Assembly: GCF_002806995.1 (NCBI RefSeq)
Contig: NZ_NIHE01000011.1
Location: forward strand, 1 to 64,000
Length of the DNA stretch: 64,000 nucleotides
From: Confluentibacter lentus
GTDB lineage: Bacteria > Bacteroidota > Bacteroidia > Flavobacteriales > Flavobacteriaceae
Direction of reading: 5' to 3'
The position numbers and the translations under genes are program-made. Positions 8,231-16,863 of this stretch are shown here, piece by piece (the first letter of the stretch is position 1; every line of letters starts with the position of its first letter). The notes beneath the pieces are model-generated. The model was not told where the DNA came from. It searched no databases and saw nothing but the letters and a program-made list of their open reading frames with translations.

Positions 8231-8255
8231 AAAAGGGCAACTACTATGTTGCCCT
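8228..8255 (-). terminator. Intrinsic terminator below the cupredoxin gene
   Basis: On the minus strand: AGGGCAAC / GTTGCCCT, 6-base loop, followed by a T6 run. The plus-strand side lacks a clean T run, so it mainly serves the minus-strand pair, though it may also end the DoxX transcript. Confidence 0.8.
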
Positions 8256-8279
8256 AACTTATAAGTATATTAAACACTA

Positions 8280-10241
8280 TTACTTCACAATAAACTTTGC
8301 CCTCATTGTCATTGAGTGCCCTGGGAAAGTACAAACAATCCAATAGGTCCCAGGTTCACTAGGTGCTTGGAAATAAATTTTTTCAGAAGCTCCTGGGCCT
8401 ACAATGCCAGAATGGAATAACACTAAATCGGAATTCGGCACATAGTTAAGGTCAGGCCCATCCAACCCTAAGTTTAATGCCAATTCCCCTACTTTGGTAG
8501 GTGTGTCTGCTCCTGTTTTGGTAATAACAACATTATGGAGCATATCATCATTGTTATTTAGTGTCAATTCAATTTTGCTATTTTTATTTACAACCAATTC
8601 ATTAACATCATATTTCAATCCGGGAACGGTTCCTATTAATAATTTTTTATCGACTTTGCCTCCCCAAGTACTAGGTATTTTGGTAACTCTCTTAGGTTGG
8701 TTAACAACCTTTCCAGAGGTTTTCATTTCATTCATTTGAGATGATTTCAAAACACCTCCAGGAACTTCATTCAACGTATAATAACCAGTGTTATGCAATA
8801 ACAATTCTCCAGTAGTGGATTTTAAATTAGGTATTTCCAATTGATGTATAAAGCCTAATCTCATGCCGTGTACCGTTAATTTAACCGACAAACCATCTTC
8901 AGACACTTCTGCATTATGTATCATGGCACTTTGTTGATCTACAATAGGACTACCATACGTTAAATGATATAAATAATTGAATGTTGTCAATTTATACGAC
9001 ATGATATCTTGAGCCATTTTTTTGTTGACTGGTTTGGTAAACTCCAATTTAAAACCATCAGCTAAAGCTTTCATGGTTTTTATTTCGAAAGGTGTTTTTC
9101 CTGTCCACTCCAAACGTTGTAAACCATAATCTTCTTTACCTGTTGAGGACCATCCCCTACTGGTCATACCTACAAACATACTGTTATCACTTCCCCAAAT
9201 CATTCTTAAAATACCAGAAGAAAATCCTTCCCTAAAACCAAAAGCAGCTCCTTGATATACACCATTGACTTTTTCCATGTAAACACGCATGATTTTACTA
9301 TGTCCTTGGTCGCCTACAAATATCTGTCCTTCAAAGGGTCCAAATTTACCTTTACTTGTATCGTAAATCATATCTGATGTTGAAATCCCTAAAATGGTAT
9401 GTGGAAACCAAATTGCTGGCGCTTTTAATGCCGGTACTTTTTTGGCATACTCATATAAAGTGAGTCCAGACTCTGCTTCAATATCTTCAAATTTTAAATT
9501 TCTTATGGGGGATTCTGGTTCACCAGCCCATCGTAATCCTTCAGGGTTTCCTGCAAAATCACCAAGCTCTAAATGTGTCATTCTACCAGAACCTACCCAA
9601 TCTCCTTGATTCTCCGTATAAAATATATCGCCATCACCATTAATGGCATAACCCGCTGGCGAACGCAATCCTGTTCCTATGGGTGTCATTTTACCTTCTG
9701 GGGTAATCTTCAACATCCACCCGCGCCATTTTACCAAACTCACACCACGATCCATCCAACCAAGGTTTAAGGTAACCAGCATATCACCATCTTTTGTGAA
9801 TTTTGGACCATAAGAATACTCATGATAATTACCCGATAAAGGCCAAGAATAAACGGTTTTATATACATCGGCTACACCATCATTATTCTTATCTTCCAAA
9901 CGTGTAAGTTCACCTCTTTGGGATAAATAAAATCCTTTGTTCTTATAAGCCAAACCTAAAGGCTCGTGTAAACCATGTGCAAATCGTTTATATGTTGGAT
10001 TTTGACTGTAAGGTTTATCAATTAACCAAACGTCTCCCCTTCTTGTGGAAACTCCTAATTTATCATCATCTGTTAATGATAATCCACCCACTTCAAGAAT
10101 AACATCTTTAGGAATCGGTACATTCACTATTTTATAATATTCAGCTTCTTTTTTTTGTAAATCGTTTGATACCTGTGCGAAAGATGTTTGGCACAAACAA
10201 AAAACCAATACTAATTTTAATATATTATTTATATGTTTCAT
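8280..10241 (-). CDS. Secreted beta-propeller (PQQ-dehydrogenase-like) protein fused to an azurin-like cupredoxin
   Basis: 653 aa with a signal peptide ending at QTSFAQ. Residues about 40-390 form a propeller of the sugar-dehydrogenase / membrane-bound dehydrogenase type (repeated motifs such as GLRSPAGYAINGDGDIFYTENQGDW and FVGDQGHSKIMRVY). Residues about 390-525 form beta-sandwich linker regions. The last ~100 residues are a blue-copper domain with all four ligands: His569, Cys637, His642 and Met646, in the arrangement CTFPGHSMTM seen in azurin and auracyanin. No CxxCH haem motif is present. The protein probably oxidises a sugar or alcohol in the periplasm and passes electrons to its own copper centre. 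It lies 17 bases below the DUF1080 gene, so the two are probably co-transcribed. Confidence 0.85.
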   Translation of the reverse strand: MKHINNILKLVLVFCLCQTSFAQVSNDLQKKEAEYYKIVNVPIPKDVILEVGGLSLTDDDKLGVSTRRGDVWLIDKPYSQNPTYKRFAHGLHEPLGLAYKNKGFYLSQRGELTRLEDKNNDGVADVYKTVYSWPLSGNYHEYSYGPKFTKDGDMLVTLNLGWMDRGVSLVKWRGWMLKITPEGKMTPIGTGLRSPAGYAINGDGDIFYTENQGDWVGSGRMTHLELGDFAGNPEGLRWAGEPESPIRNLKFEDIEAESGLTLYEYAKKVPALKAPAIWFPHTILGISTSDMIYDTSKGKFGPFEGQIFVGDQGHSKIMRVYMEKVNGVYQGAAFGFREGFSSGILRMIWGSDNSMFVGMTSRGWSSTGKEDYGLQRLEWTGKTPFEIKTMKALADGFKLEFTKPVNKKMAQDIMSYKLTTFNYLYHLTYGSPIVDQQSAMIHNAEVSEDGLSVKLTVHGMRLGFIHQLEIPNLKSTTGELLLHNTGYYTLNEVPGGVLKSSQMNEMKTSGKVVNQPKRVTKIPSTWGGKVDKKLLIGTVPGLKYDVNELVVNKNSKIELTLNNNDDMLHNVVITKTGADTPTKVGELALNLGLDGPDLNYVPNSDLVLFHSGIVGPGASEKIYFQAPSEPGTYWIVCTFPGHSMTMRAKFIVK

Positions 10242-10258
10242 GATTATGTTCTTTTAGA

Positions 10259-12166
10259 TTACCAGATAATACTATAGTTAATAGTTTGTTTTCCAGATGG
10301 AATTTTCACAACAAGCTCATCTAGACCGTTTACATTCCTAATAAACGGTTTTAACTTATTGCTTCCAGATACTTCAACATAATAACTTTCATCATTAACG
10401 ATATACGTATTGTTTGGCAATGCTTCAATACTTTCTCCTTCAGCTAGTTTATGCCAAATGGTTTTATCCGCATTTACAACTATTTGCCTTCCAATTTTAC
10501 GCTGACTAGAAGGTTTGAATGTATTGGTTACGGTTGTGCCATTTATTTGGCTTAAAAACATAGGAATACCTTCTTGATTAAACTCATAGCCCAATTGTTT
10601 AAAACCAATATCATCGTCCATTTTAGGCCAATTGGAATCATCGCTTTCAAGATATGCAAATTCAAAACCACCATGACTTGCCACATGAAATTGATTTGGC
10701 TCTACCAACTGACTTTCACCTCTGGAATCCCACATTGGCGTAGCATCTAAAAATTGACCATCCCAAGCCATTAATAAGGAGCCTCTTGATAAATCGAATG
10801 CATAATGGATTCCTATCGGACTACCGACTGAAATGCTAAATACCTTCTTTATATCTTTATGCATGATAAAAGTTCTCTGGGCTATGATGTCTTCTTTAGG
10901 CTCTATAAGAATTCTTTCAGGTTGTGGTCTTCTTGGTCTTGTATCAACTATGGGTTCTAAAAGTGAATAACTCTGTATTTGAGGCCCTTCTACTTTTAAT
11001 TCAAGTTCGCCCCTCCAAGGGAATTTTTTATTATAAATCAAAACAAATGGCACAGAACCTTTTTCTAAAGTCAGCTCAGCAAATCTCTGTTGAAATGCGT
11101 AACCATAATCCTCATTCATATTAAAGATGGTATCGTTATTAATCAATAATACGCCACCACCATTTAATCCCATTCCAAAAAGATAATCTCCCGCAGTTGG
11201 CACTTCCATAGTTCCAGAATAGGATACTATTTTCCTTGAATTACTTAAAGCAAGCTCAGATATATCAATATTATCAACATTTTTTTCACTTACCATTTTA
11301 AGGCTATCCATATTTATAAGAGCCTGATAATTACCTTCAAATTCTTTATTAACGATGTTGGAAAATGAAAACTTCTTATCTTCATACATCTTATACTTTA
11401 TGTTTTTTATAGCTACAGGGCCATGATCGCCTTGAATCATAAATGCGCCTCTAGGTTTTTCATCTTCAAAAGCAGCAGCTTGTGTAGGACCAGAAACTTC
11501 AACATTGCTTTGTATTAAAACGCCATTAAGCCATACTTCTTCAAACCAAGCATTTTTTATTTTATTTCCAGATTCATCAAACTTTGGTGCATGAAAAATG
11601 ATTTTAAAATGTTGCCATAAACCTGGCGCTTTAGCGGCATTTGTTTTAGGAGCCTTCCCTTCAAATCCTTCTTTTCCCTGACCTCTTGTTCCGTCCCATC
11701 TTTGGTAAATTCCTCCGATATCTGAATACTGTGGTTCTTTAACGCCCCAACTGTCAAATAGTTGCACCTCATATCTACCTTGAAAATATAAACCTGAATT
11801 TGATTTTACGGGCATCATGACATCTAACTCGATTTCGATATCTCCATGTTCAAAAGATGAAAAAATATGTCCGTTAGCATCTTTATCACCCGTATTTATC
11901 AAAATTCCTGTTCCTTCAGAAAAGGTCAACGTTCTTCCTTTAACTCTGTCGGCAACAGCATTGCCAACAATTTGCCAATTATTTGTTGTTGGTTTAAAAG
12001 AAGATAAATCGTTTAAATCAATCTCGGTAAAAGGTAGAAATTCTATTTGTTTTGGTTCTTCCTCTGGAACAACCATTGTCTCGGTTATTTTTACATCTTT
12101 CTTGCAAGACGTAAAACAACAAATCATAAATGCCATACAATAGTTTAGTGTGGTGGTGTATTTCAT
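10259..12166 (-). CDS. DUF1080 (3-keto-glycoside hydrolase family) lipoprotein
   Basis: 635 aa with a lipoprotein signal ending CFTSC|KK. Residues about 50-260 form a DUF1080 concanavalin-like domain (SGLYFQGRYEVQLFDSWG, the WQHFKIIFHAPKF region, GPVAIKNIKYKMYE). A PA14-like domain follows (about 265-390, GDYLFGMGLNGGGVLLINND). The C-terminal ~190 residues resemble the region found beside propeller dehydrogenases (SRGSLLMAWDGQFLDATPMWDSRG). Some DUF1080 members hydrolyse 3-keto-disaccharides. The neighbouring propeller-cupredoxin gene suggests oxidation and cleavage of sugars as one pathway, an inference from order. It would be anchored in the outer or inner membrane, facing the periplasm or surface. 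Confidence 0.82.
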   Translation of the reverse strand: MKYTTTLNYCMAFMICCFTSCKKDVKITETMVVPEEEPKQIEFLPFTEIDLNDLSSFKPTTNNWQIVGNAVADRVKGRTLTFSEGTGILINTGDKDANGHIFSSFEHGDIEIELDVMMPVKSNSGLYFQGRYEVQLFDSWGVKEPQYSDIGGIYQRWDGTRGQGKEGFEGKAPKTNAAKAPGLWQHFKIIFHAPKFDESGNKIKNAWFEEVWLNGVLIQSNVEVSGPTQAAAFEDEKPRGAFMIQGDHGPVAIKNIKYKMYEDKKFSFSNIVNKEFEGNYQALINMDSLKMVSEKNVDNIDISELALSNSRKIVSYSGTMEVPTAGDYLFGMGLNGGGVLLINNDTIFNMNEDYGYAFQQRFAELTLEKGSVPFVLIYNKKFPWRGELELKVEGPQIQSYSLLEPIVDTRPRRPQPERILIEPKEDIIAQRTFIMHKDIKKVFSISVGSPIGIHYAFDLSRGSLLMAWDGQFLDATPMWDSRGESQLVEPNQFHVASHGGFEFAYLESDDSNWPKMDDDIGFKQLGYEFNQEGIPMFLSQINGTTVTNTFKPSSQRKIGRQIVVNADKTIWHKLAEGESIEALPNNTYIVNDESYYVEVSGSNKLKPFIRNVNGLDELVVKIPSGKQTINYSIIW

Positions 12167-12213
12167 AAAATCATTTTTAAATTACTTATTTTAAAATATA
12201 TTAATAATAGAAG

Positions 12214-12221
12214 CAAACTTA
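12214..12221 (-). promoter_or_regulatory. -7 box TAAGTTTG for the DUF1080/cupredoxin pair
   Basis: CAAACTTA on the plus strand gives TAAGTTTG on the minus strand, an exact TAnnTTTG match, 48 bp above the DUF1080 start. A TTG (12246-12248) is 24 bp further, longer than usual, so only the -7 element is convincing. Confidence 0.45.
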
Positions 12222-12240
12222 AAAAAATATAAAATTTTAA

Positions 12241-12265
12241 TCAGTCAATTGAGATTACTGACTGA
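12241..12265. promoter_or_regulatory. Inverted repeat in a divergent promoter region
   Basis: TCAGTCA (12241-12247) and TGACTGA (12259-12265) are perfect 7-bp arms separated by 11 bases. They sit between the divergent DUF1080 operon and the TMEM220-like gene, so a regulator bound here could affect both. No regulator gene is adjacent. Confidence 0.35.
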
Positions 12266-12317
12266 AAATGAACAAATATATTTTATATTTATCCCTGCAA
12301 TAATAAAAAAAATAACC

Positions 12318-12707
12318 ATGACGGCTGACCAAAACATAAACAAATCCAGAAAAATCATCAACATCGTTTTATTTATTCTATTTGTTTTATTTGCTTTCGT
12401 TCAATTAAATGACCCTGATCCTATGGTTTGGTTTACCATTTATGGCATTGTAGCATTCATTTGTTTGATTGCCAACTATAAAAAGATTTCTAAAATTTTG
12501 TTGTGGATATTTATTATAGCTCTGGTTATATATTCTACCAGACATTTTTCTTATTTTATTGATTGGTTCAAAATAGATCACAAAGAAGAACTTTTTGGCG
12601 AAATGGTTTATGAGAAGCCTTATTTAGAAGGTACCAGAGAATTTCTTGGGTTATTGATAGCTGTTATAGCATTGGCATACCAATTAAAAAGACCAGTTTT
12701 TAAGTGA
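12318..12707 (+). CDS. TMEM220-like membrane protein
   Basis: 129 aa with four hydrophobic segments. The motif FVQLNDPDPMVWFTIYG (about residues 24-40) is the signature of the transmembrane 220 family found in bacteria and eukaryotes, function unknown. I start at ATG 12318 because the frame upstream (to an ATG at 12249... read as TTG) overlaps a likely operator and gives no better N-terminus. It is transcribed divergently from the DUF1080 gene and converges on the next minus-strand gene with 23 bases between stops. Confidence 0.8.
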   Translation: MTADQNINKSRKIINIVLFILFVLFAFVQLNDPDPMVWFTIYGIVAFICLIANYKKISKILLWIFIIALVIYSTRHFSYFIDWFKIDHKEELFGEMVYEKPYLEGTREFLGLLIAVIALAYQLKRPVFK

Positions 12708-12730
12708 GAAAAACGGTTTTAGATTGTTCT

Positions 12731-14332
12731 TCAGAATTCTAATTTAGCTATAACAAGTCCGTCTTGAGGTTCGGTGAGTTGTAAAACTTTAATTTCTCTT
12801 GTTTCTGTTGGTTTGCCATAATCCTTAAACATTGTTAACTTTATATAGGTTGGCTTGGTTGTTTCTTCCGTATCTCTTAGTGAATAATTAACCATTACAA
12901 AATAACTCCCTTTTTTTGCATTTTTAAGTATGAATTCTTCTGGCCCATAACCTTGTGACATGTTCTGCGCCAATTGGCCACCTTGTTTTGTTTTTGGGTT
13001 TTCATAATTGCATGTCTCACGAGAAGGGTCAATAACCTGCAGATTGATATTAGCATCATATCTGTTCCAATCTGCTACAATCCTTAAATCGTAACTTACA
13101 TTTAAACCATCGTTCAATAGTATATCATCTATATCCGAAAACTCCAAAGCTCCTTCGTTGTCATTGTTTTCATCTGATATCAGGCTACTTAAAATTGCTG
13201 TGGACTCTTGCTCAAGACCAATATTTTTATAAATCAGTGCCAAATCCCTAAAGGACTGGAGATCGGCTGGGAGCAATCTTAAAATTTGGTTATATATGTT
13301 AATGGCCAACTTGTATTCTTTTGCAGCTTCCAATAAATAGGCTAAAGCTTTAAGCTGCTCTGGATTATCGAGATCTGTTATAACATCATTGAACAATATT
13401 CTTAATTCATAATTTCTATCTTTCCACTTTTTAAAATAATTGTAAATATTTAAATAATAAGCTGGCAAATGTCCATACTGCTCTTTTTGTTTCAGATATA
13501 TGTTATATGCTTCTTCTGCTGAATGGGCTATGGAAAGTTCTTTAATGTATGGTTCATCCAATATACTTTCTTCAACTTTTAAACTCCCTTTATATAAATT
13601 TGCCACAGTGTTACTACCCATTCTGTTTTTTGCTCCTAGTTTACGTTTAGTAGTAATCTCAATGGCACCACCTAGTGCTCTTTCTCCATATCTATAAAAA
13701 CCAGAAACACCTCTTATAATTTTTACACTTTCAATATCATTTATATTAATTAAATCATCAATTGGACCTCTATTATTAACTGGAATTCCATCAATAACAT
13801 ATAAAGGGACATCACTTGAAAACATAGAAGTTTGCCCCCTAACACGAACAGCACCTATATCCCCAAAAAACTGTGATAATTTTTCATAATATCCCATTTT
13901 GTTTATTTGTTGTTGTGTGATTTCATAGGTAGCATAACTTTCAGCCCGCTTTTTTCTAATATTTTTTTCAGCATTCACAACCACTTCTTTTAATATTTCA
14001 GTATCCTCATCTAAGACAACATTTAAAACGGTCATGCCTTCTGAAATCTCTTCTTGGGTTTGTAGTCCAATAAAACTGAATACCAACACATCACCTTTAT
14101 TAACATTGATAGTATAATATCCATTGAAATCGGTTTTTGTAGCTTTATTTGTTCCTTTAACAATGACATTGACCCCGAATAATGGTGCACCCGAAACATC
14201 TGTGATGGTTCCTGTAATTTTTTTGGCAGTAGAATTAGCAAATGTATCATCAATAGCATCTTTAGACGGTATTTCCTGGGAAAACACGACAATGGAAAAA
14301 AACACAAAAACAACCATAAATGGAATTCTCAT
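12731..14332 (-). CDS. Secreted plug-domain protein with TPR and DUF2135-like C-terminus
   Basis: 533 aa with a signal peptide (MRIPFMVVFVFFSIVVFSQ). Domains in order: carboxypeptidase-regulatory-like domain (about 38-110, GTITDVSGAPLFGVNVIVKG), TonB-receptor plug (about 130-230, with PLYVIDGIPVNNRGP and GERALGGAIEITTKR), TPR-like helical repeats (about 275-375) and a beta-rich C-terminal domain (about 395-533) that resembles DUF2135/YfaP (NRYDANINLQVIDP, GPEEFILKNAKKGSYFVMVNY). The ~600-residue beta-barrel of a TonB receptor is completely absent, and the stop is natural, so it is not a truncated receptor. It starts 65 bases below the stop of the neighbouring VWA protein, which has the same N-terminal architecture, but a terminator separates them. 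Function unknown; a surface or periplasmic scaffold is plausible. Confidence 0.8.
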   Translation of the reverse strand: MRIPFMVVFVFFSIVVFSQEIPSKDAIDDTFANSTAKKITGTITDVSGAPLFGVNVIVKGTNKATKTDFNGYYTINVNKGDVLVFSFIGLQTQEEISEGMTVLNVVLDEDTEILKEVVVNAEKNIRKKRAESYATYEITQQQINKMGYYEKLSQFFGDIGAVRVRGQTSMFSSDVPLYVIDGIPVNNRGPIDDLININDIESVKIIRGVSGFYRYGERALGGAIEITTKRKLGAKNRMGSNTVANLYKGSLKVEESILDEPYIKELSIAHSAEEAYNIYLKQKEQYGHLPAYYLNIYNYFKKWKDRNYELRILFNDVITDLDNPEQLKALAYLLEAAKEYKLAINIYNQILRLLPADLQSFRDLALIYKNIGLEQESTAILSSLISDENNDNEGALEFSDIDDILLNDGLNVSYDLRIVADWNRYDANINLQVIDPSRETCNYENPKTKQGGQLAQNMSQGYGPEEFILKNAKKGSYFVMVNYSLRDTEETTKPTYIKLTMFKDYGKPTETREIKVLQLTEPQDGLVIAKLEF

Positions 14333-14362
14333 AGCTAATTGGTTTTAAGCGATTTAAAATAC

Positions 14363-14392
14363 AAAAAAAATGCGACTAAAAAAGTCGCATTT
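14363..14392 (-). terminator. Intrinsic terminator below the VWA gene
   Basis: Minus strand: AAATGCGACT / AGTCGCATTT, 5-base loop, followed by TTTTTTTTGT. It lies between the VWA gene and the downstream plug-TPR gene, so the two probably have separate or read-through transcripts. Confidence 0.85.
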
Positions 14393-14397
14393 AATGA

Positions 14398-16710
14398 TTA
14401 TAGATTTTTGTAGGAGGATATGAGCCTTATAAATTCTGCTCTATACCCATCTTTGTCGTCTCCTCTGCCCTTTTTGGCTAAACTGATAGCGTCTTCAATT
14501 TTTGAATTGTTATGGTATTTTGATTGCCTTAATTGCATGCCAAACATGGCTACAGCAGACACAAATTCTAAATCTTCTGATGGCACTTGAACGTCATCTT
14601 TTTGAACATGAACCATTTCTATACTTTTATCGCCATCTGGTTTTTTGTATCTGAATTTCACCGTAAACAATTCATCTGAATGATTTTGCAAAACTTCCGA
14701 TTGGGTATATTTTAAGTCTGCAACGTCTTTTATATAATTGCTTTTTACGCCTACAGGAATAACTTCATAAAGTGCTGTTACGGTATGTCCGCTGCCCAAT
14801 TCGCCTGCATCTTTGGTATCATCAATAAAATCTTCATCATTCAATAGTCGGTTTTCATAGCCTATAAGCCTGTATGCCTGAACCTTACTTGGATTAAACT
14901 CAATTTGAATTTTAACATCTTTAGCTATGGTGAATAAGGTACCGCCAAACTCTTTCCCAAACACTTTTTGGGCTTCTTGCATGGTATCAATATAGGCATG
15001 GTTTCCATTGCCTTTATCTGCTAAAATTTCCAGTTTAGAGTCTTTGTAATTTCCATAGCCGAAACCTAATACAGATAAAAACACACCAGATTTACGTTTT
15101 TCTTCAATTAGTTTTTCCATATCCTTATCGCTTGATGCGCCTACATTAAAATCGCCATCAGTAGCAAGAATAACTCTGTTGTTTCCGCTTTTTTTGAAAT
15201 TTTCTTCAGCCAATTTATAAGCTAATGTAATACCTTGACCTCCAGCTGTTGAGCCACCAGCTTCCAATTTATTTAAAGCAGAGATTATTTTTTCTTTATG
15301 TCTTCCGGAAGTAGGCTCTAAAACCACACCCGCTGCTCCAGCATATACCACGATAGCTACTTTATCTTCTTCCCTCAATTGGTTAACCAATAATTTGAAA
15401 GCCGATTTTAACAATGGTAATTTATTATCTAAATTCATTGAACCTGAGACATCAATTAAAAACGTAAGGTTTGAGGCTGGCAATTCATCATTGGAAAATG
15501 TTTTTCCCTGCAAACCGATTTTTACAATTTTAGTTTCCTCGTTCCATGGTGCTTTCGCTACTTCAGTATTGATTGAAAATGGGTGTTCATCTGTAGGTTG
15601 CGGATAATCATAATCAAAATAATTAATCATTTCTTCAATTTTAACAGCATCAGGGTCAATAGATTCACCATTATTAATCATACGTCTTAAATTGCTATAG
15701 GCTGCTTTATCCACATCAATTGAAAAAGTTGATAATGGTGCCAATGACGTTCTTTCAAAATTATTTTCTTCTATAACAGCATAACTTTCTTCATTATTCA
15801 GTCTGAAATTACCATTATGCGTTGTAATTACAACACATCCGTTTTTAGCTATTTGTCCGAATTTTTTCTTAGCGTCAGATTTATCATAAGCAATCTTGCT
15901 ATCTATATCTGTTTCAGATAAATTTCTTATGACATAATTGTTTTCTTTTTTTATTGGCACACCATCAACGATATATAAAGGCTCTTCTTTTATCTCGGTT
16001 GAATTATTTTTAGTTGAAATAATAATAACCCCATTAGAACCTCTACTTCCATATATAGAAGTTGCTGAAGCATCTTTTAGCACGGTTATATTTTGAATGT
16101 TATTGGAATTAACGCCATTCAAATCATCGTTAGGCCTCACAATGCCATCCAGCACGATTAACGGTTGCAAATTTTTAGATAATGAAGCTTGTCCCCTAAG
16201 TACAACCCTAGCATTATTATTACTGTGATTTTGGTTTGTGATTTGAAGACCTGCTACTTTCCCTGCCAACGTTTGGGTAATTGGTGTGGATTGAATTTGC
16301 CCTGCCAATTGATTGTGATACGCTTTTTGTTTTTGCCGTTTTATTTGGGAAGCTGACGGCGTATAAGGCCTACTATTTGAAATACCATAACCAACCACTA
16401 CTACTTCTTCCATAGCCGAAATTGAAGGATTTAAAGCTACATTGATAGTTCTTAAAGTGCCAACCTTCATTTCTTTAGTTTCATAACCAACATAACTAAA
16501 CACCAAAATATCTGAGTCTTTTGCTTTAATTTCGTAGAGTCCATCAAAATCTGTTACAGTACCAGTTGTCTTTCCTTTAATCAAAACATTAACGCCAATC
16601 AAAGGAATAGCGTCTTTGGAATCTGTAACTTTACCAATAACCAATCGGTCTTGAGCGTTTAATTGTATGATTGAAATCATTACAAATAAGCATGTAAATA
16701 GTGTTTTCAT
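14398..16710 (-). CDS. Secreted YfbK-like VWA protein with carboxypeptidase-regulatory and TonB plug domains
   Basis: 770 aa, signal peptide to about residue 19. Domains: carboxypeptidase-regulatory-like (20-105), TonB plug (about 115-235, IVLDGIVRPND and ATSIYGSRGSNGVIIISTK), a second shorter plug-tail copy (about 243-300, PLYIVDGVP ... GQIAKNGCVVITT), the YfbK N-terminal region (about 325-375, STFSIDVDKAAYSNLRRM), a von Willebrand factor A domain with an intact metal site DVSGSM (420-425) and ATDGDFN, and a DUF3520-like C-terminal region. No beta-barrel follows the plug. VWA domains with an intact metal site bind protein ligands. It neighbours another barrel-less plug protein carrying a DUF2135-like domain. 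Function unknown; it probably acts at the cell envelope. Confidence 0.85.
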   Translation of the reverse strand: MKTLFTCLFVMISIIQLNAQDRLVIGKVTDSKDAIPLIGVNVLIKGKTTGTVTDFDGLYEIKAKDSDILVFSYVGYETKEMKVGTLRTINVALNPSISAMEEVVVVGYGISNSRPYTPSASQIKRQKQKAYHNQLAGQIQSTPITQTLAGKVAGLQITNQNHSNNNARVVLRGQASLSKNLQPLIVLDGIVRPNDDLNGVNSNNIQNITVLKDASATSIYGSRGSNGVIIISTKNNSTEIKEEPLYIVDGVPIKKENNYVIRNLSETDIDSKIAYDKSDAKKKFGQIAKNGCVVITTHNGNFRLNNEESYAVIEENNFERTSLAPLSTFSIDVDKAAYSNLRRMINNGESIDPDAVKIEEMINYFDYDYPQPTDEHPFSINTEVAKAPWNEETKIVKIGLQGKTFSNDELPASNLTFLIDVSGSMNLDNKLPLLKSAFKLLVNQLREEDKVAIVVYAGAAGVVLEPTSGRHKEKIISALNKLEAGGSTAGGQGITLAYKLAEENFKKSGNNRVILATDGDFNVGASSDKDMEKLIEEKRKSGVFLSVLGFGYGNYKDSKLEILADKGNGNHAYIDTMQEAQKVFGKEFGGTLFTIAKDVKIQIEFNPSKVQAYRLIGYENRLLNDEDFIDDTKDAGELGSGHTVTALYEVIPVGVKSNYIKDVADLKYTQSEVLQNHSDELFTVKFRYKKPDGDKSIEMVHVQKDDVQVPSEDLEFVSAVAMFGMQLRQSKYHNNSKIEDAISLAKKGRGDDKDGYRAEFIRLISSYKNL

Positions 16711-16805
16711 AATAGTCGATTTTAAAAGTTTAGGTTAAAACTAAAACCAACAGGCAAATTATAAAACCAGCAATGAGTGAAATCGTCTTTTGAATGAGTA
16801 AAGCA

Positions 16806-16836
16806 CAAAAAAAAGCCAAACTTGCGTTTAGCTTTT
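16806..16836 (-). terminator. Intrinsic terminator below the 174-aa Tudor-like gene
   Basis: Minus strand: AAAAGCtAAAC / GTTTgGCTTTT with one mismatch, 4-base loop, then a run of eight T. It lies 28 bases below the stop. Confidence 0.75.
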
Positions 16837-16863
16837 ATATTATAACTCTTTAATTAAAATATG

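Noticed and set aside
12731-14332. Truncated TonB-dependent receptor (pseudogene)
   Set aside because: The C-terminal TPR and DUF2135-like parts are intact and the stop is natural; the neighbour shows the same barrel-less design.
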